From Brachypterus glaber (lineage: Eukaryota; Arthropoda; Insecta; Coleoptera; Kateretidae), in the NCBI GenBank assembly GCA_958510825.1, contig OY294044.1:68304357-68368356 (forward strand): 64,000 nucleotides of DNA, written 5' to 3'. Below the pieces are notes generated by a model, which was not told the origin of the DNA, ran no database searches, and saw only the letters and a list, made by a program, of their open reading frames with translations. Position 1 is the first letter of the stretch, and each line of letters opens with the position of its first letter. The position numbers were made by a program, and so were the translations under genes. Positions 43,090 through 55,123 of this stretch are shown one piece after another.

Positions 43090-44300
43090 TGTCGATATCT
43101 TTCGCCCTTTCGCGTCAAAAAAGCAACAAGCTTATAATATTTGCTTATGTCCTGATTCTTTATGTTCATCATCGCCTTCAACATGAAATAATTTGACCAA
43201 AGGGTTGACGATTGCCATATTTTGGACTTTTCTTCAAAGTATGCCAAAAGCACTTTTTCACTAATATTTTTGTCAACAAACGATCAAACTTTCATTACCT
43301 TAGCAACAATAAACTTCATGGACAATTTGATTTCAAAATGATATATTATAAATTTAATAACATAAGAAATGCGTTGATTTGTACTATTAATAGTGTTTGT
43401 AGAAAAAATTGTGTATGATATATGTGCTAAAAGTGATTTTATTTTGTTCGAAGGGATGGGACACTCCGCCTTCGGCATCTTATCCCAAACTTCCCTTTTC
43501 ACAAAATAAATTGTCACTTTTAGCACTTATATCATAAATAACTATTATTTCAGTTTATTTAAAAAAATAAAATAAAATTTTACTGTTTTTTACTTTTTGA
43601 CCTATAAGTCAAGTTGGCTTTTGATCAGAAAGATTACTAAAAAATCATAAATTCTGACCAAAATCCAGTTTCCATAAGAAACGCGACTGGTGGTTTGTAC
43701 CCTTATAAACTTTTGATCGAAATGTCAATAACTATATCCTTATAACATATCCAAAATTTAGCCAAATTTGAGTGAAACCACTTTTACATAAGAAAGGTGC
43801 GAGGTACTCTGTGGGTCAATGAACTTTTTCACAGTCATATTCGTTTTCAGCATCCAAAACTATGTATGAAAAATTTTGTCTGTAATAATCGAACATATTT
43901 TTTTTGTGTGGGCCTGTGTTATTATATCATAGTTTTGTTTTTCTTACAAAAGGGTTTAATAATGGGAAAATCTATGATGCATACATATGATTTCCAGTCG
44001 TAAAAAGAGTGTAAGGTCATCATGAGTCATATGTGCATTGTACACAAACTAAACTTTTATATTTATAATATTAATTTGTCCCTGAAAAGGTTAATTTCTT
44101 ATAAAATAATGAAATTAAAATGACATTTAGGGTCAATTCGAATAAAAAACTCTACAAAGTTTTTCTTGTCCATGATGGAACAAAAAATTAAATATGTATG
44201 TGTGAGTTAGACCCGGTTCTGATTGGTTAAAATGCAATTTTTGGCATTTGTAAGGCTTTTTTATTCGAAAATTCTGGGTTATTAATAGAGATATCGATAC
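43090..44300. other. Noncoding with one hairpin and a MITE relic
   Basis: Arms ATATGTGCTAAAAGTGATTT (43420) and GTCACTTTTAGCACTTATAT (about 43512) form a hairpin and share GTGCTAAAAGT with the palindrome at 43060, so 43060-43533 may be one element. About 43850-43918 is one end of the GGCCCACAAAA foldback family. Confidence 0.5.
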
Positions 44301-44301
44301 C

Positions 44302-44503
44302 ACTGTTTAGTTAAAGAGTTGCTTGAGTCCCTAAAGTCGCCCTTTCTTCATTTTTTTTGTTTTTAATATAATATTTTTGACTTTAAAAATTAGTAAATTT
44401 TACATAAATTCAATCATATGAAAAAAGTCTTTAAAGCAAAAAATTTAAAAAAGGACGACGCGTCGTTAGGGACTCAAGCAACTCTTTAACTAACTAAACA
44501 ATA
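44302..44503. mobile_element. Short foldback MITE
   Basis: TTTAGTTAAAGAGTTGCTTG with AGTCCCTAA at the left is inverted at the right (TTAGGGACTCAAGCAACTCT with TTAACTAACTAAAC). The length is about 200 bp. Confidence 0.8.
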
Positions 44504-45019
44504 AAAAAAACATGATGTAAGATACATACATATAATATTTTTTTATTCTCACATTTTAAAATTATGAATAAACTTTGTATACATGTAATGTAAGTAATTT
44601 ACGGAAAAAAAACATGAACAATAACATTGTATGACGTGATTGTTTGCAGTTAATTTATTTTTACAAAAAATTATGGTTATTTTGAGACATTTGTTTATTT
44701 TGATGATTAAGAAACAACGTTAAATATGTTATAAGTTTAACACCTAATAATGTATTGATCTAATATAAAAACGAAACATAAGAAAATATTTTAATTTAAA
44801 AGTTAATTCGGCTTTACTTTACTTGTCTAGTCTTTCAAGAGTCTCGATTAGTAACTCTCGCAAGAGTATTTATTTTCATCCTAAAGATTTCGTTGATCTT
44901 AGTCTCACGCTTCGAAACATACCCAAGTAGGCCAGACAATTTTTAATTATCGACAATGATTCTTTGTTTCCATAATTTGTATGTATAGAACTTACCTACA
45001 ACTTATAATTGGTAGGTAT
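44504..45019. other. No gene recognised
   Basis: AT-rich. ACTCTCGCAAGAGT near 44852 is a short inverted repeat. Confidence 0.35.
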
Positions 45020-45890
45020 TATACCGGGTGTCAAAAGAAGTATTGCCTACGAATAATCTCCGTAACTATAAAAGATAACTGTTTAAAATTTACAGAGCTT
45101 GTATGAACCGTAAATACCCCCATTTTGGCATGGTCATTATAAAAAATATCATATCCGGTCTAAGCGAAAGGAATAACAACTTTTGATTTTTAAATGGAAC
45201 CCTATATATTTGTTTACATTTTTGGATTCGCCTTTAAATTCTCTTTTTATTAATATATCACAAGTCGATGTTTGCATTAAAAATGGCGCCACAGGACGCG
45301 TTTTTCATGAAAACAACATTTTTGTGATTAATTTTCAAATAGAACAACCTATTTTGGATTTCTTTAAATAAAAAACTTAGGTATACTCTACAAGAAAAAC
45401 GTACAAACACCCTAATAGGGTGAAAATGGCTATATTCCGTTGGGAGCTATATTGAATCCCAATGGTATATGGCCATTTTCCCCGAAAAGGGCCAACGCTA
45501 TAAAGGTGTTTGTACGTTTTTCTTGTAGAGTATACCTGAGTTTTTAATTTAGCGAAATCAAAAATAGGTGGTTCCATTAAAAAAATTAGCCCAAATTAGC
45601 GTTAAAGTTGATGATTTTTAAAAAAACTTTAAAACAACGCCTTTTTCATAAAAACAATAGAAAATCAGTTTCACATGAACAGTAAATTCTCAGCATACTA
45701 CTAAAAGTTTTGAAATGTCAAGTTTCAGAAATATTCCAACATGGACGTCATAGGACCGCCATATTGCTTTTATGAAAAAACGGCTCCTGTGGCGCCATCT
45801 TTAATGCAGATATCGACTTGTGATATATCAATAAAAAGACAATTTAAAGGCGAATCCAAAAATGAAATATACCACTTATTTTGTATTATT
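45020..45890. mobile_element. Foldback element
   Basis: Arm words GGATTCGCCTTTAAATTCTC and ATATATCACAAGTCGATGTT with AATGGCGCCACAGGA (45223-45296) are inverted at about 45786-45862 (TCCTGTGGCGCCATCTTTAA, GATATCGACTTGTGATATAT). The left end may be CCGGGTGTCAAAAGAAGTAT. Confidence 0.6.
45377..45541. mobile_element. 165-bp MITE nested in the foldback
   Basis: CTTAGGTATACTCTACAAGA and TCTTGTAGAGTATACCTGAG are its ends, and the arms continue through AAAAACGTACAAACACC and its inverse. The interior has a second inverted pair, GAAAATGGC/GCCATTTTC. Confidence 0.85.
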
Positions 45891-46218
45891 TTGAATCCCT
45901 GCAATATACAACATTTGTCTGAATCCCTGCAATATGTAACTTTTTTTTTTTTGTAAATATACAACTTTTGTTTTAAAATATACAACTTTTTAAGATTTTT
46001 TGAAATCCATAAAATATAAAACTTTTGTTGGATCAATACAACTTTTCAAGTAGGCTGGGGGGACGCTCCCCCCCCCACATCCCCCCATAGCTACGGCCCT
46101 GACGTCAGTCCAACTAGCTGTAAATTTCATTTTATTGCTACATGTAGCCCAAGAGATCTCTTGAAAATTAAATTATTTTCGATACCATGGACTTTTTTTT
46201 TTTTTTTTTGTAAATATA

Positions 46219-47121
46219 GAGGAAATGCGCCTAATTTCGGATGGTTTCCAAATTTCGGATAGTAGTGTATTTAAGATACTGTCTGCAAAGGTAAACAGAA
46301 ACCTACTTTTATGTGAAGCCAAAAGTCAAACTAAATCCGTCCTGTAATATGATAACGGTAGAGCTTCTCCCCTTTAAATGGCAGCACAAATCGTTTATAT
46401 TGCAAATGGCAGTTTTGTGCTCAGTTGCATTATTATGCTTGTTTATTTTATAAATAATCGTTATAAAAGTTCGTGATTCTGTCTTGGGTAAGTTATGATG
46501 TTAGTTAAGTTGATCCACTATTCATCATTAAGCAATTTGAAAACGTAAACATTCTACAAATTTCTAATCTAAAAAGCAGAAAGTTGTCTAATTTCGGATA
46601 GACCATTTTTGTGCATTTGATTCCCAATTTCGGATATCCGCAAGGTAATTATTATTCAGGATAACCAACCATTAATTATTATTTTTATAATGATACAACA
46701 AACTAAGATAAACAATTTTGAAAAAACGAAAATTACCTAAGATACTAAGATCTTCGAAATTGGGAATCTAAAATTATAGTTCCTATAGTATTTCGTAGAA
46801 AATCGCTTAATGATTAAATTACTTTTTAAATGTGAAGGAATAACAGGAAACATAAGCAATGGGATCCAGATCTACTATTGAAAAAATTTTTTCGGATATG
46901 TCCGAAATTAGGAGCCCTTTTTCAAATGCACAAAAATGCGCTGATTTTTTTTAACCGTGTTTTTTGGAAAAAATAAACTGTAATAAAATTGCTTTTATAA
47001 TAAATCATGGTTCGCTATAATAAGTTGTATCTGGTTATATAAAAAAAATATCAAAAAGTAATACCGAGTATTAAATATTGAATACATTGTAAATGGTATC
47101 CGAAATTAGGCGACTTTCCTC
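46219..47121. mobile_element. TA-flanked MITE B, copy 1 (CGGAT-rich)
   Basis: The ends GAGGAAATGCGCCTAATTTC and GAAATTAGGCGACTTTCCTC are inverted repeats between TA dinucleotides (46217-46218, 47122-47123). AATTTCGGAT or its inverse recurs at least seven times in the 903 bp. The uninterrupted host words GTAAATATACAACTTTTG at 45953-45970 show the empty site. Confidence 0.8.
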
Positions 47122-47371
47122 TACAACTTTTGTTTTAAAATATACAACTTTTTAAGATTTTTTGAAATCCATAAAATATAAAACTTTTGTTGGATCAATA
47201 CAACTTTTCAAGTAGGCTGGGGGACGCTCCCCCCCCACATCCCCCCATAGCTACGGCCCTGACGTCAGTCCAACTAGCTGGAAATTTCATTTTATTGCTA
47301 CATGTAGCCCAAGAGATCTCTTGAAAATTAAATTATTTTCGATACCATGGACTTTTTTTTTTGTAAATATA

Positions 47372-48274
47372 GAGGAAATGCGCCTAATTTCGGATGGTTT
47401 CCAAATTTCGGATAGTAGTGTATTTAAGATACTGTCTGCAAAGGTAAACAGAAACCTACTTTTATGTGAAGCCAAAAGTCAAACTAAATCCGTCCTGTAA
47501 TATGATAACGGTAGAGCTTCTCCCCTTTAAATGGCAGCACATATCGTTTATATTGCAAATGGCAGTTTTGTGCTCAGTTGCATTATTATGCTTGTTTATT
47601 TTATAAATAATCGTTATAAAAGTTCGTGATTCTGTCTTGGGTAAGTTATGATGTTAGTTAAGTTGATCCACTATTCATAATTAAGCAATTTGAAAACGTA
47701 AACATTCTACAAATTTCTAATCTAAAAAGCAGAAAGTTGTCTAATTTCGGATAGACCATTTTTGTGCATTTGATTCCCAATTTCGGATATCCGCAAGGTA
47801 ATTATTATTCAGGATAACCAACCATTAATTATTATTTTTATAATGATACAACAAACTAAGATAAACAATTTTGAAAAAACGAAAATTACCTAAGATACTA
47901 AGATCTTCGAAATTGGGAATCTAAAATTATAGTTCCTATAGTATTTCGTAGAAAATCGCTTAATGATTAAATTACGTCTTAAATGTGAAGGAATAACAGG
48001 AAACATAAGCAATGGGATCCAGATCTACTCTTGAAAATTTTTTTTCGGATATGTCCGAAATTAGGAGCCCTTTTTCAAATGCACAAAAATGCGCTGATTT
48101 TTTTTAACCGTGTTTTTTGGAAAAAATAAACTGTAATAAAATTGCTTTTATAATAAATCATGGTTCGCTATAATAAGTTGTATCTGGTTATATAAAAAAT
48201 ATATCAAAAAGTAATACCGAGTATTAAATATTGAATACATTGTAAATGGTATCCGAAATTAGGCGACTTTCCTC
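47372..48274. mobile_element. TA-flanked MITE B, copy 2
   Basis: Nearly identical to 46219-47121 and also 903 bp. It arose by the tandem amplification rather than by a separate insertion, because the flanking A segments are shared. Confidence 0.8.
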
Positions 48275-48507
48275 TACAACTTTTGTTTTAAAATATACAA
48301 CTTTTTAAGATTTTTTGAAATCCATAAAATATAAAACTTTTGTTGGATCAATACAACTTTTCAAGTAGGCTGGGGGACGCTCCCCCCCCACATCCCCCCA
48401 TAGCTACGGCCCTGACGTCAGTCCAACTAGCTGTAAATTTCATTTTATTGCTACATGTAGCCCAAGAGATCTCTTGAAAATTAAATTATTTTCGATACCA
48501 TGGACTT

Positions 48508-48869
48508 GTTATGGTTAGTGTTAAAAGCCTCTTTAATTAGTTTCACATTTCAGAACGCATAAACTTAATTTCTACATTGTTTAAATTGCAAAAATTAGTC
48601 ATCATACTAAAAATGTATATTAGTACTGACACAGAAATTCTAAAGGTTATTTTTAGAAATAGAATTAATTAAATAAAACACCAGACGCAGACACGTAACC
48701 AGGGTGCCAGTGGCTAGAACCCAGTAATGACAAGAGGCTCTTAATAAGAGCAATAATAATCTCTTTCAGTACTTTTTCAGCAACCTTAAAAACCCCAATA
48801 TACAAATATAAAAAAATTGGTGAAAAATGGTTCTAGAAAAAAATTACACTCAAAAATCAAAAATTCTTA
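48508..48869. other. No gene recognised
   Basis: AT-rich. CAGCAACCTTAAAAACCCCA near 48779 is one stray unit of the minisatellite at 50200-50720. Confidence 0.5.
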
Positions 48870-50027
48870 TACAGGGTGTATTTGAAATAGGGTAGGAAAT
48901 TTTAACCGGTGATTCTACATGATAAAATATGACAAAAAGTTTCTATAAACATATGTCTAAAAATGCGTCATAAGGGAGCTACGCCCCTTTCAAATTGGCT
49001 AAATTTAATAACTCAGGAACCCTTTGAGATATATTAACGAGGTTTTGCACGTGAATTAATCCTAATAAGGCCCATCTTTGTATGTCATTTTCACGTACTT
49101 ATTTAAACCAGGGGTGTGCGAAACAGGGGGGCCTCATCAGTTTTTTGTCCCAAACTTTTTTCTGTGTAACTTTTTTGAAATTTTATTTTTGAAATATGAT
49201 TCCTCAGGTCAAAATACATAAAAAAGGTGCTCTTGTTGTAATACTGTAGGATTAACCGTTTTCGAGAAAAGTTCATTTAAAGGTGAAATTTCACGGTTCG
49301 AGGACGAAAAATTAAATACTAAAATGTCGAAAACCAAAATTTTAATGATGCAGTGTTATTCTACATCAAAAACTAAGAAAAAAAGTTTCCATACATGTAG
49401 GTCGAAAAAACGCTTTTAAAGCTACCATAGCCCTTTAAAAATGGTGCATATTTAGGAGCTCCATTAGGATTCATTTTTGGAAGTACCTGTATATGAGGTT
49501 TTTTTCTTAGTTTTTAATGTATATTCGCCCTGCATCATTAAAATTTTGGTTTTCAACATTTTAGTATTTAATTTTTCGTCCTCGAACCGTGGAATTTTAC
49601 CTTCAAATGAATTTTTCTCGAAAACGGTTAATCCTACAGTATTACAACAAGAGTACCTTTTTTATGTATTTTGATCTGAGGAATCATATTTCAAAAATAA
49701 AATTGCAAAAAAGTTACACAGAAAAAAGTGTGGGACAAAAAACTGATAAGCCCTCCCCGTTTCACACACCCCTGGTTGAAATAAGTACATGAAAATAACA
49801 CATAAAAACGGGCCTTGGTAGGATTAGTTGACGTGCAAAACCTTGTTGATATATCTCAAAGGGTTCCTGAGTTATTAAATAAAAACCGATTTTTTTAGCC
49901 ACTTTCAAAGGGACGCAGCTCCCTTATGACGCATTTTTAGACATATGTTTATAGGAACTTGTTGTCATATTTTATCATGTAGAATCACCTGTTAAAATTT
50001 CCTACGCTATTTCAAATACACCGTGTA
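48870..50027. mobile_element. Long foldback with TACAGGGTGTATTTGAAATA ends
   Basis: The right end TATTTCAAATACACCGTGTA inverts the left. The arms are several hundred bp, with CATATGTCTAAAAATGCGTC, GGTTTTGCACGTGAATTAAT and GAAAAGTTCATTTAAAGGTG on the left and their inverses on the right. It fits one long hairpin. Plus-strand frames in the right arm (49477-49792) are noncoding shadows. Confidence 0.8.
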
Positions 50028-50199
50028 TATGTTGCCAAAAGACATTGATGAACCATATTTCATTCAAGAAATCCATACACGCATATTTTAAATGTAAACA
50101 TGTGCCTAGTATGTTCTGCCTACTATAAAGGTTAGAGTAGTTAAAATACACTGCCCAGTAAAAGAGCTTTCCCATTTTTTACATCCGCGCGTAGAATGG

Positions 50200-50720
50200 A
50201 TTTTTTATTATCACAATCACTTTTAGCAACCTTAAAAATATACCAATTTTCACGGAAACTACCCCACGCATCTTAGGGGGTGGAGTTAGATTTTTTTGTT
50301 ATCAGATTCTCTTTTAGCAACCTTAAAAACCCCAATATACCAATTTTCACAAAAACTACCCCCAACCCCTCAGGGGGTGAAACTAGAAAAAATTTATTAT
50401 AAGATTCAGTTTTAGCGACCTCAAAAACCCCAATATACCAATTTTCACGAAAACTACCCCCCGCCCCTTTGGGGTGGAGTTAGAATTTTATTATAATCAG
50501 ATTCACTTTCAGCAACCTCAAAAACTCCAATATACCAATTTTCACAAAAACTACCCCCCACTCCTCAATGGTCTACCCCAATAACAATTTTGAAGAAAAT
50601 ATTGTAAATATTTAAAAATATTTACCCCTCACCTGCTCGGGGGTGGAGTTAGAAAAATTTTATTATCAGATTCAATTTCAGCAACCTCAAAAACCCCTAT
50701 AATAGCAATTTTCAAATTTT
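50200..50720. repeat. About 100-bp minisatellite, roughly five units
   Basis: Units are marked by TTTTAGCAACCTTAAAAA or variants at about 50220, 50308, 50407, 50506 and 50666, each followed by CCAATATACCAATTTTCAC and AAACTACCCCC and a G-rich GGGGTGGAGTTAGA. The last interval is longer (about 160 bp). Confidence 0.8.
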
Positions 50721-50908
50721 TCTAAAAAAAAAATTATTTTTCGTTTGGACATTTGACACCCTTCCTGCACCTCAATGTTCACCAAAAACAATACCGAGCG
50801 AGAACATTTGGTAACATACCTGTATGCCAAATTTCAAGTCTCTAGCTTAAAGTGTTCCTAAGTTATCGTGCACACAAAATTTCCCGGACAGACCAATCGA
50901 CTAACAAT

Positions 50909-51294
50909 TTTTTTTTTGCTCGAAATTGATTTATATTGACATAAAACGTCATGAAACGCAAAAAAATAAACTAAAGAGGAAAGTCCTTGGTAAGTTTCTG
51001 CCCTTTTCATACGATAAGTGCTCTACAAAAATAGACTTTTTTGCCGAGGACCCTTTAGTTGATTCTGGTTATATTTCATACGCTGATTTTTCTTTGAGAT
51101 ATTTTTTTTTTGCTCGAAATTGATTTATATTGACATAAAACGTCATGAAACGCAAAAAAAAATGAACTAAAGAGGAAAGTCCTTGGTAAGTTTCTGCCCT
51201 TTTCATACGATAAGTGCTCTACAAAAATAGACTTTTTTGCCGAGGACTTTTGATTCTGGTTATATTTGATACGCTGATTTTTTTTTGAGATATA
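50909..51294. repeat. 194-bp tandem duplication
   Basis: GCTCGAAATTGATTTATATT starts at 50918 and 51112. Both units contain CGTCATGAAACGCAAAAAAA, GGAAAGTCCTTGGTAAGTTT and TTTTTTGCCGAGGAC. The second copy lacks a short piece after GAGGAC. Confidence 0.9.
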
Positions 51295-51490
51295 ACGCAC
51301 AGTGGTTTTTTTGCCCATAGCTGTTGTCAACAAAACAAATCAAAAAAAAGTCTTTTTTCCGTGGGTTGGTTCTCAATTTATGATGCTTTAAGCCAAACAA
51401 AGCTTTATTTGTTAATTTTAATGTTAATTTTTTACGCTTCTAAATTCAAAAAATAAGATTTTTTGGCATTTCTTCGATACAATTTGATGC
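51295..51490. other. No gene recognised
   Basis: AT-rich spacer. Confidence 0.35.
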
Positions 51491-51763
51491 ACTGATAGAA
51501 ATTTTGTTGTAATGTAGGCGCCAACCATATTTGCCAATATGTTACAACATAAATATGTTAACGATACAACAACCACTTGTAGAATTAGGAGGTAAACAAC
51601 ATAAAATTGTAATAAATACAACAACGAATGTTATCTTATCTTAGTAGTACTATACTAATAGTATAGTACTATACTAATAGTATAATACTATAGTACAATT
51701 TGTGTTTGGCGCATATATAACATTACGTTGTTGTATTAATAACGCGTTAATTCTATCAGTGTA
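51491..51763. mobile_element. MITE with CACTGATAGAA ends
   Basis: CACTGATAGAAATT at the left and AATTCTATCAGTG at the right are inverted. ATTTTGTTGT/ACGTTGTTGT words follow. A TACTATACTAATAGTA tandem repeat lies at about 51647-51690. Confidence 0.65.
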
Positions 51764-51769
51764 AAAATA

Positions 51770-52550
51770 TAATATAAACTATGTTGTGTAGTTCCTGAGA
51801 TAAATAGCTGTGACAGGCGGGCAGACAGATAGCTGTGACAGAAGTCCAAACCAAGCAAACTTATAAGGGTCTCATTTTCGTTATTGAGGGTCTGCACGGT
51901 CCTGAGGAAAGTATTATTTGGAGCAGTGTTTCAAAATAGTATATTACATAGCGTGTACGGAAACTTATTTCACATAAGCGAATACAAGAAAGATACTTTC
52001 CGACAAGGTATGTAAACTATTTTTTCTACAACCCCAACAAAAATAAAATTATTTAAAATAAATATAATTTTAGGTAAATAAAGATAATTTTTAGGTTAGG
52101 TTTTTGGGGTATCAGGGGGTATTTAATTAAAAACCTTTTTTTTTTCAAATTATAGGTTCGAAAACGACGGAAAATTCCTGTCGAAACGTCACGATTTGAA
52201 GAAAGTATTATACTACGGGAAAAAAATCATTTAACTAATAAAGATAAAATCATCATTAAAATTATTAAATGATTAAAATTGTAAAACATTCAAACCACCA
52301 GTACTTCCCAGAAAAATAAATAATTTAGCTGCAGTTTTGCTAAAATTCCTGAATATGTATGCGTCAACCTGGATAAATCAATTTAAGTTTACCTTGGTCT
52401 CTCTCGTTTGGTTTTTTAGATTAGACTTTGACTGTTAAAAAAGTGAAAAAAAAAATATATCCAGATACCTATATAAAAATGTAATGAAAAAACATCTAGA
52501 AAATGTTAAATATTTTAAAAAAAATCATTATGGCTTTGCTTTTCCACACA
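51770..52550. other. No gene recognised
   Basis: AT-rich. Contains AGCTGTGACAG twice (51807, 51831). No coding frames are supported. Confidence 0.4.
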
Positions 52551-53395
52551 TATATAGGATGATCAATAACTGACATGCCAAAATTTAAGAGGTGATTTTA
52601 CATCCAAAAATATCAAAAAAAGTCCTATAAAGGTTGGTCCGGAAATGAGCCCTAAGCTACGACCCTTTAAAACTGTAATAAAAATAAGGTTTTTATTTAA
52701 TAACTCTGGTACCCTTTAAGCTAGAGCGACGAGCTTTTGCATGTATACTAGTATTAAGAAAATATACCTTTTAATTGATTTTATTATTGATGTTGATAAT
52801 TAAATTTATTGTACAACAATCACTCTAATAAGGTATAAACTACTTTTGAAAAAAGTCCCCGAACGAGTATAAACAATAAACTAAACTAAACTAAACTAAA
52901 TAAGGGCAATAAGTGCCTGGACGGACAAAATATGCGAGGTTTAACACATTTTTGCCCCAAACTTTTTTATGTGTCGTTTTTTTTGGATTTTTTTGTAAAA
53001 AATATAGATTTCTTGAATAAGAATACATAAAAAATGTCATAAATGTAACACTGTAGGAGCAACCGTTTTTAAAAAGAAAAAAACGCAATTAAGAGGAAAT
53101 AATATTTTGTGTCACCAAAAACGTTACTTTTTAAAAGACCATTACTCCTTTAATATTAGATTTAGGTATTTTGGTGAAGAATACTTTTTTGCTCAGTTTT
53201 AAATGAAGAATCACCTTGCAGCATTAATATTTTATTGATGCTCTTATTTGTTCCCCATTCAATATATCATCTTCGAAGGGCCGTAGTTTCCTTAGGGTTT
53301 ACTTCCGGACCACCCTTTATAGAAACTTTTTTTCATATTTTTAGATGTAGAATCACCTCTTAAATTTTGACATGACAGTTACTGATCACCCTGTA
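52551..53395. mobile_element. Foldback element with TACAGGGTGATCA-type ends, copy 2
   Basis: TATAGGATGATCAATAACTG at the left and CAGTTACTGATCACCCTGTA at the right. The interior matches 37728-38435 in part in opposite order, as expected for a hairpin element, including the GGAAATGAGCCCTAAGCTAC words. Confidence 0.7.
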
Positions 53396-53525
53396 TGATA
53401 TTATTTCGCACGCGTACGAAATATGACAGTTTCTTAATATTTAAATTGTGTGAAATTTGTCATTTTCATTTGTTTGTAGGAAAAGGACATTATTCCTGGC
53501 TACGTGCCTGTTCCGACCTTTAATA

Positions 53526-54125
53526 TTTTTTTTGCACGACCAAGACTAAAACCTAATTTTACGCTTTCATTTTCGGGACTAAACTTGCCGTTTTTCTCCC
53601 TAGGGAATAAAAATCACGGCAACCTTGATAATATTAAAATATTATATTTACTATGTGCTTTGCTGGTTCAAAAATTAGGTTTGGTGGTGTTTTGTAATAA
53701 ATTAGCGATTCAAACCAATTTATTTGATTTTAACTAAGAAAACCTTTAAAAATAACATTGTTATAACAATTTATATTTTATTTTATAATTTAAAATTTAT
53801 CATCTTTGTCCATTTTTTTTGACGTTTGTGTCAACCATATTAAAAAACAATTGAAATCGCGATAGCCATGAACCTGACTTTTCGCAATTTACAGGCATCT
53901 TGATTAAATTACGAAAATAAAACAACCGATTTTAGACGCGTGGTTTTTAATTTTAATTTTATCTACCTACCTAAATTATGTTTGGTCCTGCAAAAAATAG
54001 TGTATATACCTCAGGACTAAACTTGGCTGTTTTAGTCCCTTGCATTTCTGTTTCCCTCGCTCGCTACGCTCGCTCTGGAAACACTAATGCAGCGGGACTG
54101 AAACAGCCAGTTTAGTCCCTTGGTA
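53526..54125. repeat. Dispersed repeat, copy 2 (TTTTTGCACGAYC ends)
   Basis: Partner of 23693-24140. It has TTTTTTTGCACGACC at the left and GGTCCTGCAAAAAATAG at about 53983-54000. Beyond this lies a hairpin, CTCAGGACTAAACTTGGCTG with CAGCCAGTTTAGTCC (54010-54118), around a CTCGCTCGCTACGCTCGCTC loop. Confidence 0.65.
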
Positions 54126-54460
54126 TATAAATAACTATTTGTTGGTCATTTTGTATGGGAAATCGTATATTATTGTAACGAGTTGCAGGAAGTACAGAAA
54201 ATATCGAATTCCTACGTGTAAGATTTTATAATAGTTAAAAGTTGAACATTTTTCTTTGTATGCACATGTACTTATAAGAATATCTCGTACTGTAAGGTTT
54301 CTACACTAATTAAAATAGACAAACAGGTGGGACAACTTCATAAAAATAAATAGGTCCTATTTTAACTCATTATTCAACTATTTTAAGCACAGTCTATTTC
54401 TCTTTTTAAATAATTACTATTTATGAGTGTAGCAGTAAATACATATGTCGGAAAAACTAA
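54126..54460. other. No gene recognised
   Basis: AT-rich spacer. Confidence 0.35.
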
Positions 54461-54977
54461 TAGTATATTAAAGTACTAGTTTCATAACATACGTTTTTAG
54501 CGCACGAGTCCACGTTTAGAAAACGAGCCGCTTGCTGCGAGTTTTCTAAAGTACTAGTGCGCTGAAAACGTGTTATGAAACGAGTGCTTTATACTATTTT
54601 TTCTATTTTGCTCTAAGTTTTAAAAAACTTACATTTAAATTGATGACTGATTTAGGGATTTTTGTTTCGTGTTGGCATTACAGTTTTCGCCATGTTTAAA
54701 ATTCTAAGAACAAGTTATATTTTGATATATTTTATAGTCATGTCTTCTCTTTTACACTTCAAGTAACCAAGCCACAAATTTAACACGATAAAAAATAACC
54801 TAAACACAAAATGTTATAGAAAATTAAATTTTAAGCGACATTGACATTTGCACGGAAAACGTCAAGCGACTAGGCTTTTGTCTGTTGCCAACCCAAAAAA
54901 AAAGTACACCTCTTATGGGCCTATAAGAACACCCAAAATGCATGTGATTATGAGCTTATAAAAGTCGCAAAATAGAA
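54461..54977 (-). mobile_element. Helentron-like non-autonomous element, copy 4
   Basis: This is the best-preserved reverse-strand copy, 517 bp. It has TAGTATATTAAAGTACTAGT at one end and AGTCGCAAAATAGAA at the other. The palindrome around GTTTAGAAAACGAGCCGCTT is followed by the internal inverted TTTTTCTATTTTGCTC (54603). AA (TT on the element strand) lies at the left junction. Confidence 0.7.
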
Positions 54978-55123
54978 AAACAATTTTATCAGTGCATATT
55001 ACCTAACATACACTATTGGGGTGGTTTTAATTTCGTAAAAGAAAGGTAATGGATGTCACGGTGTGGTTTTATAGATTTAAATCAAAAATTTTGTTTGTTT
55101 TTTTTTTAGAATATTGTTTATGG
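54978..55123. other. No gene recognised
   Basis: AT-rich spacer. Confidence 0.3.

Larger units (their letters stand above)
45951..48507. repeat. A-B-A-B-A tandem amplification, period about 1.15 kb
   Basis: ACAACTTTTGTTTTAAAATA begins at 45961, 47123 and 48276. Each A segment (about 230-250 bp, through CTACGGCCCTGACGTCAGTC to ACCATGGACTT) is followed by a B element in the first two units, and the third A ends at 48507. The units differ at only a handful of bases and in T-run length, so the amplification is recent. Confidence 0.9.

Noticed and set aside
45377..46036. Several overlapping frames on both strands
   Set aside because: They fall in the arms of nested foldbacks, where frames appear in mirrored pairs.
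50200..51294. CRISPR or coding repeat
   Set aside because: Units are degenerate with no constant spacer, and frames do not persist across units. It is a minisatellite followed by a 194-bp tandem duplication.
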